Positions 1 through 11,595 of a stretch of 64,000 nt of DNA are shown here, one piece after another (within the stretch, counting starts at the first letter, position 1; each line of letters opens with the position of its first letter). Origin of the DNA: Chamaecrista fasciculata (taxonomy: Eukaryota; Streptophyta; Magnoliopsida; Fabales; Fabaceae); the NCBI GenBank assembly GCA_003254925.1, contig QANZ01000136.1:67246-131245 (forward strand). The letters run 5' to 3'. Under the pieces are notes generated by a model that was given only the letters and a program-made list of their open reading frames with translations, had not been told where the DNA came from and searched no databases. Both the position numbers and the translations under genes were made by a program.

Positions 1-147
1 AAAAAAAAAAAAAAAAAAAAAGATTGAGGGTACAATTGATACAAAAAAGAAAATATTGGGTGTATAATTGACTAAAACAACTTTGACAATAACTAAAACT
101 GAATAGAAAAAGCAAAAAATATATAGGATAAGAAAGAAAAGGCATGC

Positions 148-559
148 CTGAATGGTTTTGCCAGAGGCAATAGGTGTGGCTTCAGCAAGAACAAGGTCAC
201 CTCGTTGAGCAGGTCTCACATGATTTATACTCAGTTGAATTCCAGCCACTCTTCCAAAACCACACGCGATGTGAGTGCCCAAGCTTGCAAGAGCCTCTGC
301 TATCAAAGCAGACACGCCTCCATGTAAAACCCCATAACCCTGAAATTCATTCATTGAATGGGATAGTGATTAATATAATGGTATATGTATGGTAGTTAAT
401 TACCTGAGAATTGTTGAGGGTGACGGTAAGACGGCCGGCGACTCTATTAGGCGACAAATGAAGAATTTGGAAGCCGACGGCGTGGAGAGGAGCATCGAGA
501 TCTACGGTCATAGACGATGAAGAACAAGAAGAAGAAGAGGTGTCGCCTTCCATATTCAC
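148..559 (-). CDS. DHNAT: 1,4-dihydroxy-2-naphthoyl-CoA thioesterase (hotdog fold), 5' part of gene
   Basis: Seen: two coding exons on the minus strand, exon 1 at 404-559 and exon 2 at 148-339, joined by a 64-bp GT-AG intron. Exon 1 reads [15 protein letters not shown], exon 2 [28 protein letters not shown] and [10 protein letters not shown]. These match the hotdog thioesterase core of plant DHNAT proteins; HGG plus the downstream Glu of ALIAE form the catalytic turn. Known: DHNAT hydrolyses DHNA-CoA in peroxisomal phylloquinone synthesis. The C-terminal exon, which would carry any peroxisomal signal, lies beyond the left edge. The start is the ATG at 559; a second in-frame ATG lies two codons later. 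The donor after exon 2 is CAG|GCATGC, so the next intron would be GC-AG. Which of the two usual paralogues this is cannot be decided. Confidence 0.85.
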
Positions 560-602
560 GTTACTTAATTCACCACAATTTGGAAGATGTGTGTGGCTTC
601 TT

Positions 603-610
603 CTTATATA
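603..610 (-). promoter_or_regulatory. TATA box of the DHNAT-like gene
   Basis: TATATAAG on the minus strand, about 45 bases upstream of the start codon at 559. A CCAAT-like GGCCAAT lies about 35 bases further upstream, inside the first promoter repeat, beyond the single N at 634. Confidence 0.6.
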
Positions 611-634
611 CTACTTAGGGTCTCTTTGAGATAN

Positions 635-1453
635 TATTATTGGCCATCCATTTCTCAAGGGCCAATGGAATAACATGCATGAATTTGTGATAGTGATAGA
701 GAGATAGTGATTGCTTTTGGACTTTGGGATAAATAACTAAATGGATCTCGTGACTTAATTTTTCTTAATTCTTATTTTTATATTAATATATGTATTTTTG
801 AAGAATTTACAATAAAAGGCCTAAAATTATATCTACTACTAATATATTTATGGAAATTTATTTTTTTAAATTTTTTTCACTGGCATCCTTTATTAGAAGT
901 TGTTCATATTGAAGTATTGTCGAACACTAATAATCAAGAGAAATTTAAACGAATTTATTATATGTTATGAGAAACTAATTGTACTAGATTGTGCCTAATT
1001 TAGAGCTATTAAAATGAGTCAAACTCGATGGGTCGACTCGTTTAACTCGTTAGATTGGCGAGTCGGGTTGAGAAAATATGACTTGCCAACAATTATAACT
1101 CGTATGGGTTGGCTCACTTAACTCGTAACTCGTGATGATCTAACTCGAGTGAAATTTTTGACTCACGTAAGTCGTGACTCGTGATGAGCCGACTCGAGTG
1201 AGTCGGGCTGGCTTGTTTTGACAACTCTACCAGTTGGTATGAAAATTAAATTAGACACTATATATATATATAATTCATTTTTCACTCAACTTAATTTTTC
1301 ATCTTTTATTTCATATTTTAAATATAAACTAATAATGCCTCTTAAAGGAAGGGCTGGGTAATTAATTAATTGGCATACTATTTTGGATTTTATTATTGGC
1401 CATCCATTTCTCAAGGGCCAATGGAATAACATGCATGAATTTGTGATAGTGAT
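635..1453. repeat. Upstream tandem repeat, unit A (and start of next copy)
   Basis: A ~756-bp unit begins at 640 (TTGGCCATCCATTTCTCAAG) and starts again at 1396, then breaks at the N at 1454. The segment is bounded by single Ns at 634 and 1454, so it is probably a small contig placed by scaffolding. It contains an RY-type CATGCATG at 674-681 and a MITE at 1001-1229. It resembles unit B at roughly 90% identity by eye. Confidence 0.75.
1001..1229. mobile_element. hAT-type MITE (copy in unit A)
   Basis: 229 bp with imperfect terminal inverted repeats, TAGAGCTATTAAAATGAG on the left and TAGAGTTGTCAAAACAAG read from the right. The interior is rich in ACTCG/CGAGT. The same element, also 229 bp, sits at 2223-2451. 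The flanks are less well preserved than in unit B. Confidence 0.7.
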
Positions 1454-1454
1454 N

Positions 1455-1725
1455 ACTCATCTTAAAATATTTATATTATTTAATTTATAAATTAATTAAT
1501 GAGAATAAATTTTAAATTATTCAAATTTAGGACTAAATTGTATTTTTTTTTTCAAATTTTGGACTGATTTGCAATTTTCATCTTTTTCATATTTTTAAAT
1601 TTTAATGGGTCAATTTTGGACCCAACCCATCTTGACTCATTATCTAAATGGGTTGGGTTGGGTTGGTTAATTTTGTGGTTAGGTTGGTTGGGTTGGTGAG
1701 TAATAGGTTGAGATTGCCACCCCTA
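1455..1725. mobile_element. Truncated hAT-like repeat
   Basis: Sequence rich in GGGTTGGGTTGG that ends in GATTGCCACCCCTA, which read from the right is the TAGGGGTGGCAA terminus common in plant hAT-type non-autonomous elements. The left end is missing at the N at 1454. Confidence 0.45.
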
Positions 1726-1869
1726 TATACTGTATACTGTTGAAATTATTTATCAAATTCTCCATAATTATTTGTTGATAATTGAAGATAAATTTTTGAT
1801 TCCAAAATTTGTAAAAATTATTTTATTTTGGTCCCTATAAATTTAGTCTTTGGTTCCTAAATTTATTCC

Positions 1870-2619
1870 ATTGGCCATCCATTTCTCAAGGGCCAATGGA
1901 ATAACATGCATGAATTTGTGATAGTGATTGCTTTTGGACTTCGGGATAAATAACTAAATGGATCTCATGACTTAATTTTTCTTAATTCTTATTTTTATAT
2001 TAATATATATTTTTTAAGAATTTACAATAAAAGGCCTATAATTATATCTACTACTAATGTATTTATGGAAATCTATTTTTTTAAAAAATTTTTTTACGGG
2101 TATCCTTTTTTGGAAGTTGTTATTGAAGTATTGTCGACACTAATAATCAACAAAAACTTAAACTTGAATTTATTATATGTTATGGGAGACTAATTCTACT
2201 AGATTGTACTTAACCCCGTTGATAGAGCTATCAAAATGAGTCAAACCCGGTGGATTGACTCGTTTAACTCGTCAAATTGGCCAGCTGGATTGAAAAAATC
2301 CGACTTGCCAACAATTATAACTCGTGTGGGTTGAATCACTTAACTCACAGCTCGTGGTAATCTAACTCGAATGAGATTTTTGACTCGCGTAAGCCGTGAC
2401 TCATGACGAGTCAACTCGAGTGAGCCAGGCTAGCTCGTTTTCACAGCTCTACTCGTTGGTATGGAAATTGAATTAGACACTATATACATATATATAATTC
2501 ATTTTTCACTCAACTTAATTTTTCATCTATTAATTCATATTTTAAATACAAACTAATAATGCCTCTTAAAGGAAGAGCTGGGTAATTAATTAATTGGCAT
2601 ACTATTTTGGATTTTATTG
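1870..2619. repeat. Upstream tandem repeat, unit B
   Basis: Second full ~750-bp copy of the upstream unit, again with CATGCATG near 1905 and with the 229-bp MITE. It runs directly into unit C at 2620. Confidence 0.8.
2223..2451. mobile_element. hAT-type MITE (copy in unit B)
   Basis: Ends are TAGAGCTATC and AGCTCTA. The flanks are CCCCGTTGA on the left and CTCGTTGG on the right. Unit C reads CTCCGTTGTC at the same place with no element, so an ~8-bp target duplication around CCGTTG is supported. Confidence 0.75.
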
Positions 2620-3060
2620 TTGGCCATCCATTTCTCAGGGCCAATGGAAAAACATGCACGAATTTGTGATAGTGATAGTGAGATAGTAATTGCTTTTGGA
2701 CTTTGGGATAAATAAAATAACTAAATGGATCTCATGATTTAATTTTTCTTAATTCTTATTTTTATATTTTATTAATATATCATTTTGAAATTTATAATAA
2801 AAGGCCTAATATAAAATTACATCTACTAATATATTTATGGAAATTGATTTTTTTTTACGGGTATCTTTTGTTAGAGGTAATCATGTTTAAAATACTATCG
2901 AACATTAATAAATATGTGAACATCTCTTTAAATGAGAATTTAAACCTAAATTCATCATATTGTGAGAAACTAATCTCACCAAATCATACCTAACTCCGTT
3001 GTCATGGAAATTGAATTATACACTATATATTTATATATTTATATTTAGAGAGTTTATTTT
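2620..3060. repeat. Upstream tandem repeat, unit C (empty site for the MITE)
   Basis: Third, partial copy starting TTGGCCATCC at 2620. It is more diverged (the RY motif has decayed to CATGCACG) and carries the uninterrupted MITE target at about 2994-3003. Confidence 0.7.
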
Positions 3061-4595
3061 TCAAATTATATACTCCTACACTACATTGGGAGTTTTTAAA
3101 AGTTTTGTGAATGGGAAGTCATTTATATCTTGGTGTTTGTGTAGCAAGCAACATATTAATTGATATTCATGTTGATGTAATTTAATTTCAAGGAAGCAAA
3201 TTAAACATGCATTTATAATATCCAGACTGTAGGTGATATTATAATGCCCACTAAGATATTATGAGACATATTAAAGCTCCATTTACAGGATATTTATGGT
3301 GATATGATTTGTGTCTGTCAACAATTGTCTTCTTATATATATATTATTACTCTGAATATATATATCTTATATTATATGGCTCTACCCCTTTCTGGTNGTA
3401 AATAAATATATAATTGTTGCAGGTAATAACTATATATATCATTTTACTATTATGATTAGGTCAAAATTACATATTGGTCCTTTAAGTATTAATCCATGTA
3501 ACAGTTGTATAATTTTATACAATTAACTTGTTTAGATATGTTCCTTGAAAATGAAACACGAATACCAAATCTATTGATAAAGCCTATCAAACTAACTCTA
3601 CGGCTAGTTTTTGATCGAATCTTCGATTGATTGGAAGGAACAAAAATGTACCACACTATGCATGCTTTGATCGATATAGTATGGGATATTTTGGCATTTT
3701 GCAAAGTGGCCAGAACTTAATTTCTCAAGCTCAATTATATTTTGGGAAAACGAATTATTTATTAATTATTGATCATATCAAAATTTATGTGGGCAATAAT
3801 AAAACATTTAAATTTATCTGTACTAAAATACTTCAATAAATAAAATCTCTATAGTATATTACCATTCATGAGTGGGTATGCATTTCAGAATTAATTGGCA
3901 AACAAAAGCTACCCCATATGCCACCTAACTTTGTATCCCAAAACCCACTTTCTTGCTACCCTACACACCACAAACTAGGGTTTTGCCCACAAGAAATCAA
4001 TATATACACACAGTCGTCACACACCCATGTTTAATTTCTTGTTTATATATATATATATATATATATATATCAACGTGAGGTTAGTCTAATAAGTGGTAAG
4101 CAGCTTAATATTATTTAAATAAAATATTAAATTTAAGATCTTATGAATACAAATATTTTTAATAAAAGCGTCTCTTACTATAGTCAAATGTAGAACACAA
4201 ATCGAGATTGAATTAATTGCGATGAAACTCCATAGGTCGAATGGACAACCAAAATATATATATATATATATATACATCAACTTCAGTTCTTGCTTCTCTT
4301 CCTCCACAAACAAGAGTTACTCAAGAAAATTTAGAATATTTCCTTTGATATTTTGTGTGATATTTGTGATTCTCGTACGAGCATCTCATGTTATGGTGGT
4401 ATCTATATACATATATATCTTTGAATATTAGGATTAGGATTGGATTGAGAATATTGTTGATTAACTTGCATATGTAGTAATAATATACAACATGCATAGG
4501 AAATAATTAATACTTTTTTCATATTGCAGTTAATTAACAAAAATGTGTTCTATGGGAATTAGTTGATATATTATCTTTTTTCAATTTTTTTTTAA
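3061..4595. other. AT-rich intergenic sequence
   Basis: No gene seen. It holds a single N at 3397, a (TA)n run at about 4043-4070 and another near 4254-4274. A short piece around 3365-3396 (ATTATATGGCTCTACCCC) recurs at 44868-44890. Short reading frames here come from the TA runs. Confidence 0.6.
4080..4245 (+). repeat. Degenerate SINE-like repeat
   Basis: GGTTAGTCTAATAAGTGG followed by ...TTAAGATCTTATGAATA. It resembles segments at 20190-20330 (minus) and 48460-48560 (plus) in order and spacing of blocks. These recall the A and B boxes of a tRNA-derived SINE but are too decayed to be certain. Confidence 0.35.
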
Positions 4596-5995
4596 ATGAC
4601 AAGATATTCTCTTTTTTGTTCTTGTAGTTTTGATACCCAAACGGTCATGAAGGAGACTAAGAAAAGGTGGAGGCAAAGTCAAAACAGTAAATTCTACCTT
4701 TTCCACCTAAATGGTCTTTCTAATGGTTGGATGATGATCAAACTAGATCTTGAAAAAGCATATGACAAGATTAGTTGGGATTTCATTGATAAAACTCTTG
4801 CTCTCTTTCATTTTCCACCTAAATGGATCAAGCTCATTGATCAGTGTGTTTCTTCGGTTCAACATTCCATTATTTTCAATGGAGCTACCTCTGAATTTTT
4901 CAACCCCAAGCGTGGCATCCGACAAGGGGATCCCATGTCTCCATACCTTTTTATCTTAGTTATGGAGTGCTCTCGGCACTTATTAAGATTGAGGTGGAAA
5001 ATAAGAGATGGAATGCTCCCAAGTTCAATGATATTACCTTCTCCCACCTTCTTTATGCCGATGATGTTCTCCTCTTTGCGGAAACGCTGTGCCTACTAAT
5101 TTGTTGCTTTGCAAAAGGGGAATTGTTCAATACCCCTACTGTACTCTGTGTGGTCAAGGAGATGAGTCTTTGGAACATCTCTTTAGATTTTGTTCTTCTT
5201 TGGCTCTCATTTGGCAAGATTGTATTCTTCCACTCATATCAACCCTATGATTTTCTTGAGTGGTTCAAGAAATGTGCTACCTCGCTGGTCTCTTCCCATT
5301 TCAATATTCCCTTTGGAATATTTGGCTGTCAAGAAATAAAAAAGTCTTCCAATCTGAACCTTTTTTCCCTTCTGCTGTCGCGGCTGCTGCTCTCAGGAAT
5401 GCTGCAGAATTTTTCTTCATTGGTAGCTGCCATCATCTTACTAACAAAAGCATTAAACATGGTTCGATCTCCTGGAACCCACCTGAGGAGGGTTGGTATA
5501 AACTAAATGTTGACGGCTCTTGTGACCCTTCTTCCAAAAAATTGCTGCTGGAGGGGTCATTCGGAATCACATAGGAAATTGGGTGATTGGTTTTAATCAA
5601 TTTTTAGGTGTTGGTAATAGTATATGCTAGCTGAAATTTGGGCTCTTTTTCTGGGTGTTAGGCTTGCTTGTTCACAGGGAATTGATAAGATTTGGATTGA
5701 ATCAGATTGCCTTACTCTTGTCAATAATCTTCAAAACCCTGCTGAAAATAATCTTCATTCTTTTGCACCTTTAATCAATGCTTGCAGGTCCTTGCTTACC
5801 TGTTTTAACAGCTTCAAGATCACTCATGTTTTGCGCGAGGGTAATCAAGTTGCTGACAGACTCGCTACATCAGCTTTGGAATCCTCTTGCCAGTTTACCA
5901 CCTTTTATTTATGCCTTGCCTCAGCTATGTTCAAGGCTAATCTTTTGGGTACTAAGATTCAACCTCTGGTTCTTAAAAATCAGCATAACCATTAA
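4596..5995 (+). pseudogene. Non-LTR retrotransposon (LINE) remnant: RT, zf-RVT, RNase H
   Basis: Reverse-transcriptase blocks are visible in two frames: IKLDLEKAYDKISWDF (about 4738-4785), RGIRQGDPMSPYLFI (about 4911-4956), then the catalytic LLYADDVLLFAE (about 5050-5085). The rest of RT is missing and the sequence jumps to a zinc-binding CTLCGQGDESLEHLF (about 5140-5185). An RNase H domain follows with its acidic residues spread over frames: LNVDGS (about 5505), AEIWAL (about 5627), IESD (about 5700) and ADRLA (about 5850). Frameshifts lie near 5540 and 5615, and there is an internal deletion after YADD. Known: plant L1-type LINEs end in such an RVT_3 RNase H domain. The element cannot be active. 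Confidence 0.88.
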
Positions 5996-6044
5996 TTAAA
6001 CAATCAGATTCAACAATGAACTAACCTTGAAATGTTTAAGTTGA

Positions 6045-6208
6045 TAGCCATTATTTCTAATCCTTTAATCAAGCTCCAAATAAAAGAGTAAAAAGTATTC
6101 ACAAAGTTTTCCAAAGGAATCACGACTGATTCCACCTGCACCCATTTTGTTAGCTTTAGCAGAATCATTTGTATTTAACTTGTAGAAATTTCTATTTGGA
6201 GGATCCCA
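6045..6208 (-). pseudogene. RNase H (RVT_3) fragment of a second LINE, opposite strand
   Basis: Read on the minus strand from 6208: WDPPNRNFYKLN, then NDS in place of the catalytic DGS, then MGAGGISRDSFGKL and a stop. It is the N-terminal part of the same domain type as the plus-strand LINE that ends 50 bp away, but in opposite orientation, so it is a separate broken insertion. Confidence 0.6.
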
Positions 6209-7050
6209 AAATATTTTAAGAGGAGGTGGATAGGAATGAGAGAATTGAGAGAAGACTTTAGTTTTTTTTTTTTATTATTATCGGCTTCAACAATGTTAGA
6301 GCATTAGTTGTATGAAATGGGTTACGTTGGGAATTTGTAAATAATGGGTAAATAAAATGAAGAAATTTTAAAATTTCACAAAAAAAAAAAAACAAGGCAG
6401 CCTGTGAAATAGGTGGATTAAACGGGCTGGGCAAAGAAAAAATATGCTTATAAAAGCTAGAAAAATCACAACTCAGCCCATCTAAATAGTGAGTTAATTT
6501 GGATCAACCTATTTTGACAGTTTTAAAGGCTTTTTGAGAGAAATTACTATCAGCAAAATCGAACCAAATCAAATCAAATTGAACTGAAACAATAACCGAA
6601 TTAAACTGATCAATGAGCGGTTTGGTTTGGTTAAAAATATATTAAAATTGGATCGTTTGGTTCGGTTAACAATTTAGGCATAAAATTAACCGATCCGACC
6701 GCTAATATTTATATATAGTTTTTTTATTTATATAGTGTTATATGTGATTATATTTAATAAAAAAAATATTGATTTTTTTATCATCATTTGATTTTCATAT
6801 TTTTTATTTTATTGTCTTATTGAATCATATAAGTTTTTTACCTCACATAATGACTAACTACTATTTTTTGTCATACAATTTCAGCATCTCATATCTCTAA
6901 TCTTATTTATAATTTTTTTTATCTATTCTATAAATTACGCTTCCTACTCCAAAACAATATTTTTTTCTTTCTAATTTAATAATTAATTAATAAAAATAAC
7001 TAATAAGTTTCTTAACCGATCAAACCGACTGCCCAAACTACTTATTTATT
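6209..7050. repeat. AT-rich spacer with a degenerate terminal-repeat element
   Basis: From about 6535 the sequence is rich in AACCGAACC/GGTTCGGTT blocks, with TTAACCGATCCGACC near 6697 and TTAACCGATCAAACCGACTG near 7012. This pattern is typical of plant non-autonomous DNA elements. It is cut by the N at 7051. No gene seen. Confidence 0.4.
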
Positions 7051-7051
7051 N

Positions 7052-7412
7052 TGTGGTTTGAAACCTGACACTTTGGTACTCTGTGATATTCTCCATTAAC
7101 ACTTTGGTACTTTTTGGAGCTATTTTTGTAATTTTAACCATAACAAATTTTGCAAAAATTACATATTGACCCCAAAAAATTTCAAATAGGTCCCTGGATA
7201 CATATTATTTAGGGACTAAAATGAAAATTTTAAAACAATTTTGGGGTCAATATGTAATTTTTATAAAATTTGTTATGGTTAAAATTACAAAATAGCTCCA
7301 AAGGGTACCAAAGTGTTAATGGAGAATACCACAGGGTACCAAAGTGTCAAGTTTCAAACCAAAAGGTACCAAAGTGAAATAGGGTCACAGGGTACTAAAG
7401 TGTAATTTACCC
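7052..7412. mobile_element. Foldback MITE, GGGTAAATTACAC family (left end missing)
   Basis: Near-palindromic element built of ACTTTGGTACC/GGTACCAAAGT blocks around an AT-rich centre, ending GTGTAATTTACCC. It is the same family as 22335-22702, from which about 60 bp at the left end are missing here because of the N at 7051. Confidence 0.8.
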
Positions 7413-8341
7413 TTATTATAAATATTACATGAAGATATTTCACTCAATTTTGTATACCTCATTTGTAAATACTGTATTAAATTATAAAAGTTGACATCCT
7501 TCAAATACGAATCATTAACAAAGATCTTCTCTACATGTTAATTATTTCATATATATATATATAAGCTTTTTTTTTTTTGAACAAAATATAAGCTTATTTT
7601 CAAACTAAAAGAATTTTCAAGATAGATTATTCTAACGATAAAATTAATCAATACATGAAATATATGAAAAACTATATATATAAAAAATTATTTATTAATT
7701 TTAATTTAATTAATGGGTTTATTTGTAAACATGTTGTAATTAAAGGGATATTTGCAAGAATTTATAGTTTAGGTATGTATTTGTAAATTTATAGATTATA
7801 TTATAGTTGAAGAAAGCATTTGTCCGTTCATCATATAGTTAAAAAGAGAATTTGCTCATTTATTTAATAACTTATCGTATCATAATAAGCAATATGAACT
7901 AATGAATTTTAAGTGGGTTCATTTATATATCTAGTGTGTTATGATCGTTTTGCGAACCAATTACATCATTATCAACAACAACTTAATTTGCATATGTGGC
8001 AGACACTACACATGTAATTAATCGACAAAATGTGATTACTTAAGTCAACTTAAAATGTGATTACTTTTTTGTAACAAGAAAAAAGTGATTACTTGATCAT
8101 AATTAGTGTCCTCGTTCCATGTATCCGTACGTATTCACTGTCATATTGGGGTTGTACGTAAATTAATGTGATCATTAGTAATCTTATGGATGACTAAAGT
8201 TTTGGAAGTTTCCTCATGGATATTGATGTTTAATTTAAGTCAAATTCTATCATTACAATTAGAAGGGAAAATACTGTCATTTAGAAAATTTTATATAATA
8301 TTTATATGGAACATTAATAAATATCTTAATTATTATATATG
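7413..8341. other. AT-rich intergenic sequence
   Basis: I see no gene, RNA or clear repeat here apart from short TA runs near 7550. Confidence 0.5.
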
Positions 8342-8550
8342 CCAACAAAAATTGACTCCGTTAGTAATTAAAGAGTCAATTCATAATCTACAAGATCGTG
8401 AATTTGAATCCCACTGCCGATGTCAAAGTCTTGTTGGTAGGCGATATGTAAGTACCTCTATAAGCGCTTATAGAGCCTGGAGGCATGCCCTGTCCTTGAT
8501 GAGCCCCCGAGGCCCAACTCACCTAAATTTTTTTTTTACAAAAAAAAAAA
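8342..8550 (+). mobile_element. tRNA-derived SINE
   Basis: Starts CCAACAAAAATTGACTCCG, has a decayed B box (GAATTTGAATCCC) and the body GTTGGTAGGCGATATGTAAG, and ends in an A-rich tail. The flanking duplication is TCTTAATTATTATATATG at 8324-8341 and TCTTAATTATATATG at 8551-8565. A better preserved copy with clear A and B boxes lies on the minus strand at 15589-15793. Confidence 0.82.
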
Positions 8551-8793
8551 TCTTAATTATATATGTTGGGGGACGAATTAAAAACCATTTGAAGGGATAC
8601 CAGACTCTGTATATACCAATCCTTGGACGTGATCACTGATCACAACTTTTCCAAGCCAAATAGCCATTATTCCAAAGGGAAATAAATGGAATTATGGTAA
8701 TGGATTACATAGAATTAAGGTTGTGTTTTTTAGTGTTGTTGGACATCAAACATTAACATAGTTTGAAAGTAATTATTTTTTTTAGTTTTTTGG

Positions 8794-9184
8794 TAAAAGT
8801 ATTTTTGGTGTTTCTAAATTATAAGATACGTCTCAGTTGTATACCTATTTTTTTTTTGTACATTTGACTTAATTATACCCTGAAATCTAATGTTATTTAG
8901 GATATAATGTTAACGAAAAATGCTGGTGTCATTCTAATGTCAACATTTTTTAGGATATAATTGATGTAAATTAAATATGAAAATGTGGTATAATTGACAC
9001 CAAAATAAAAAAAATTAATTTTCATGTCATCATTTTCTGTTAACGATTTAGAAATGTTGGATATTAGGTTACATTATTTGAGTTAAATATAAAAATTTTG
9101 AGGTATAATTAATCACAAAAAAAAAAAGTTTAAGAGTACACTTGAAACTATCCTTATAGTTTGGGGGCACCGGTAATGCTTTTA
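8794..9184. mobile_element. MITE with ~50-bp terminal inverted repeats
   Basis: Left end TAAAAGTATTTTTGGTG...; the right end read in reverse gives TAAAAGCATTACCGGTG.... The similarity of the ends continues for about 50 bp. I cannot define a target duplication. Confidence 0.6.
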
Positions 9185-9733
9185 TTGTTATTTTTCTAAT
9201 TTAAAAGTAAATAAAAAATAATTTATTATTTTAAATAATTTTATAATTTAAAATTTGAAAATTTTAATTTTTTAGAACAAGTTAAGCCCACTAATATATA
9301 TTTATAAAGAGAGAGATAGAGTTATTTAATTCCAGCTATTCTAATTTTTAATTCAAGCTTTTGACATGTCTACCTTCTTTACGTAAATGAATTTAAAAAT
9401 TTATGGCATTATGAGATATATTATTATTTATAAGTCTCACAACATAAAGTAAATTACACTGAACGGATTCTTAAGACTTTATTTTTTTAGACCAAATATA
9501 AGCCTTAAATAGCCAATCACAATGGATGGATTTTATTATTAGGAGCAAATCTTCTCTCACATTTATAAATCCAAAATTTATTATTGCAATATCATAGCAG
9601 AAAATGCTTTATTAAAAGTATCCTTTTTTAAGCTCTTATGAGGAAATTTTTCCCTTAGATCTTCAATATTAATTTTCTCCATCTTGAATGAGCGTTAAAC
9701 CAACCTATTATGGATCCTCCCTTAAGCAAAAAG
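9185..9733. other. AT-rich sequence upstream of zinc-finger pseudogene 1
   Basis: Nothing coding seen. The last ~200 bp resemble the upstream regions of the other two zinc-finger copies. Confidence 0.45.
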
Positions 9734-9831
9734 TATAAATATAATCATTAATAGGTACAAATTTCTCACAATAACATAGTCTTAGTGAACCCAATAATCT
9801 TCTATAGTATGGAGCAAGTATTTGGTCTATC

Positions 9832-10684
9832 ATGAATTTTCTTAAGAAAGACAAGTTTAACATGAAACAAAATTATTATCATTGTGACAAAGATGTTAGA
9901 AGTTGTCATGGTATCGAAGGTTATCTCAAGACTCACCATGACGAGACTATGTTCGAAAAGAGACAACATTACCATGCACGTACTTATTGTAATTTCATTT
10001 ATAATACCAACTCTAATAAATTATAACTTTAATTTTCTAGCATATATTTGATTGAGTTTCATTGTAGTCTTGGACTTTGCAACATTTCCATAAATTATAA
10101 CTTTAACTTGTCTCTTGAATACTTCACATTTATGTGTTGAACAGGAAAATATCCCAAAAATATAAGGACAAATGCTCAAAATTCAATGATCATGCATCCA
10201 TACTTTTCATCTTCAAGAAATTGTATTACTACAACTTCATCACTTTCTCACTTTGGTGGTATTATGCCTTCTCCAACAATACCCATATGCCAACCACTTT
10301 ATATGGGCTCCTATTATAATAACCCATCGGGCTTGGAACAAAATGTTTTAAGAAATGCTGGCCACATGGCCCACATGCTTGCTATTTTGAACCATATGAG
10401 TTTGTATTTTTATCAGGCCCAACCATTAATTAGGCCCAGTATTGAGCCTAATCTTGGTAGTGATTATGTTAACACTTATGAGAAAACTAGCTTACCAAAA
10501 AGGCTTTAAGTTCACTTATGAGCCACCTAAAAGTAAAAAAGATGATGAGTGATTTGAATGTAAATGAGGTTGAGATAAAGAAGGAAGATCTTAACTTTGT
10601 TTCTGCAAAGAGAGAGAAAATTTTCCGGTTGATGCAAATGGAGAAGATGAACAAAATGGCTTGGATCTCACACTTCACGTCTAA
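9832..10684 (+). pseudogene. C2H2/EAR zinc-finger pseudogene 1
   Basis: Diverged copy of the intact gene at 17493. Exon 1 (from 9832) keeps the flanks of the finger but has lost a finger Cys and has EGYLKTH where the intact copy has GGHLRVH, so it cannot bind zinc. Exon 2 starts after the AG near 10142 and keeps PICQPLYMGS. It then meets a stop at 10507, and the remaining C-terminal parts appear in other frames: SDLNVNE, then GLDLTLHV ending at 10684, corresponding to the EAR motifs. A TATAAATA lies at 9734-9741 in the same relative place as in the other copies. The 3' flank to about 10900 is also homologous. Confidence 0.82.
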
Positions 10685-11494
10685 CTTAGTTTAAAACTCT
10701 TTCACTTTCAAGTAAAAAAAAAAAAAAGTGTACCTAGGTTTAAATGTTTGTAATATTAGTGTTGGATTAATATTTTTTTAATGTCATTTTCTTTTCATTT
10801 TTAATGCATTTTATGTTTCTTGTCTTGTGCATGTGATGCATATGTTTCAAATTTATGTTTATTAAGAGTTTTTTTTCATTATCTAATGCATCAATATTTA
10901 CCTTAGGAGATTATACTTGACTACTTGTTTTTTTTTTTGATATCATTGACTACTTGTTGAATACTAAGCTAGTATAGAGTTATTACAAACAAGTGGCATT
11001 TTGTGTAACTCACAAATAACACAATATGGAAATCTATCTATTCACCTATTTATTTTATTAAGAAAGAGATACCTCTTCTCTATTTAGAAAAGAAAGAAAG
11101 ATATATCTCTTTAAAATACTAACAAGTGGAATTTTGCAAGGCATAAGATACATATATATATATAACTAAAATATTTTACCTACTATAAATATTAACAAAT
11201 GTCATTTTCTATTGCTAAGATCACATTAAAAAATCATCAATTGCTATTTTGAAGAAAATATTTCATTGCTTTGGACAACTTTCAATGACAAAATATGCAA
11301 CTTGAAAAAGCTTTTAACAAATTAAACCTATTATATTTCAGAAGAAAAAAAAATACCTATTAAAAGCTTTTTCAAGTTGCATATTTTGTCATTGAAAAAT
11401 TTCGGGAAAAGAAGGACCAATTAATAGGTTTCCACACAAAAATTAACGGCGGTAACGTTTTGTTTGGGCAGCCACGTCTGTCTATTCTCATTGG
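10685..11494. other. 3' flank of pseudogene 1 and spacer
   Basis: AT-rich. The first ~200 bp match the 3' flank of the intact zinc-finger gene. No HMA gene follows here, unlike the other copies. A strong hairpin lies at 11280-11397. Confidence 0.5.
11280..11397. repeat. Perfect 37-bp inverted repeat (hairpin)
   Basis: 11280-11316 and 11361-11397 are exact reverse complements (left arm begins TTTCAATGACAAAATATGCA) around a 44-base loop. There is no terminal-repeat signature or visible target duplication. Confidence 0.85.
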
Positions 11495-11595
11495 TTGCTT
11501 GTTATTTATTCGCTTTTCATTTTAGTCTTCTTCTTCGTCTCACATAATACGCCTTCTTCCTCACTGCAATCTCACTCTCGCTCAGTCTCTTCTCA

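Noticed and set aside
8400..8420. tRNA gene from the B-box-like sequence
   Set aside because: No cloverleaf; it belongs to a SINE with target duplication and tail.
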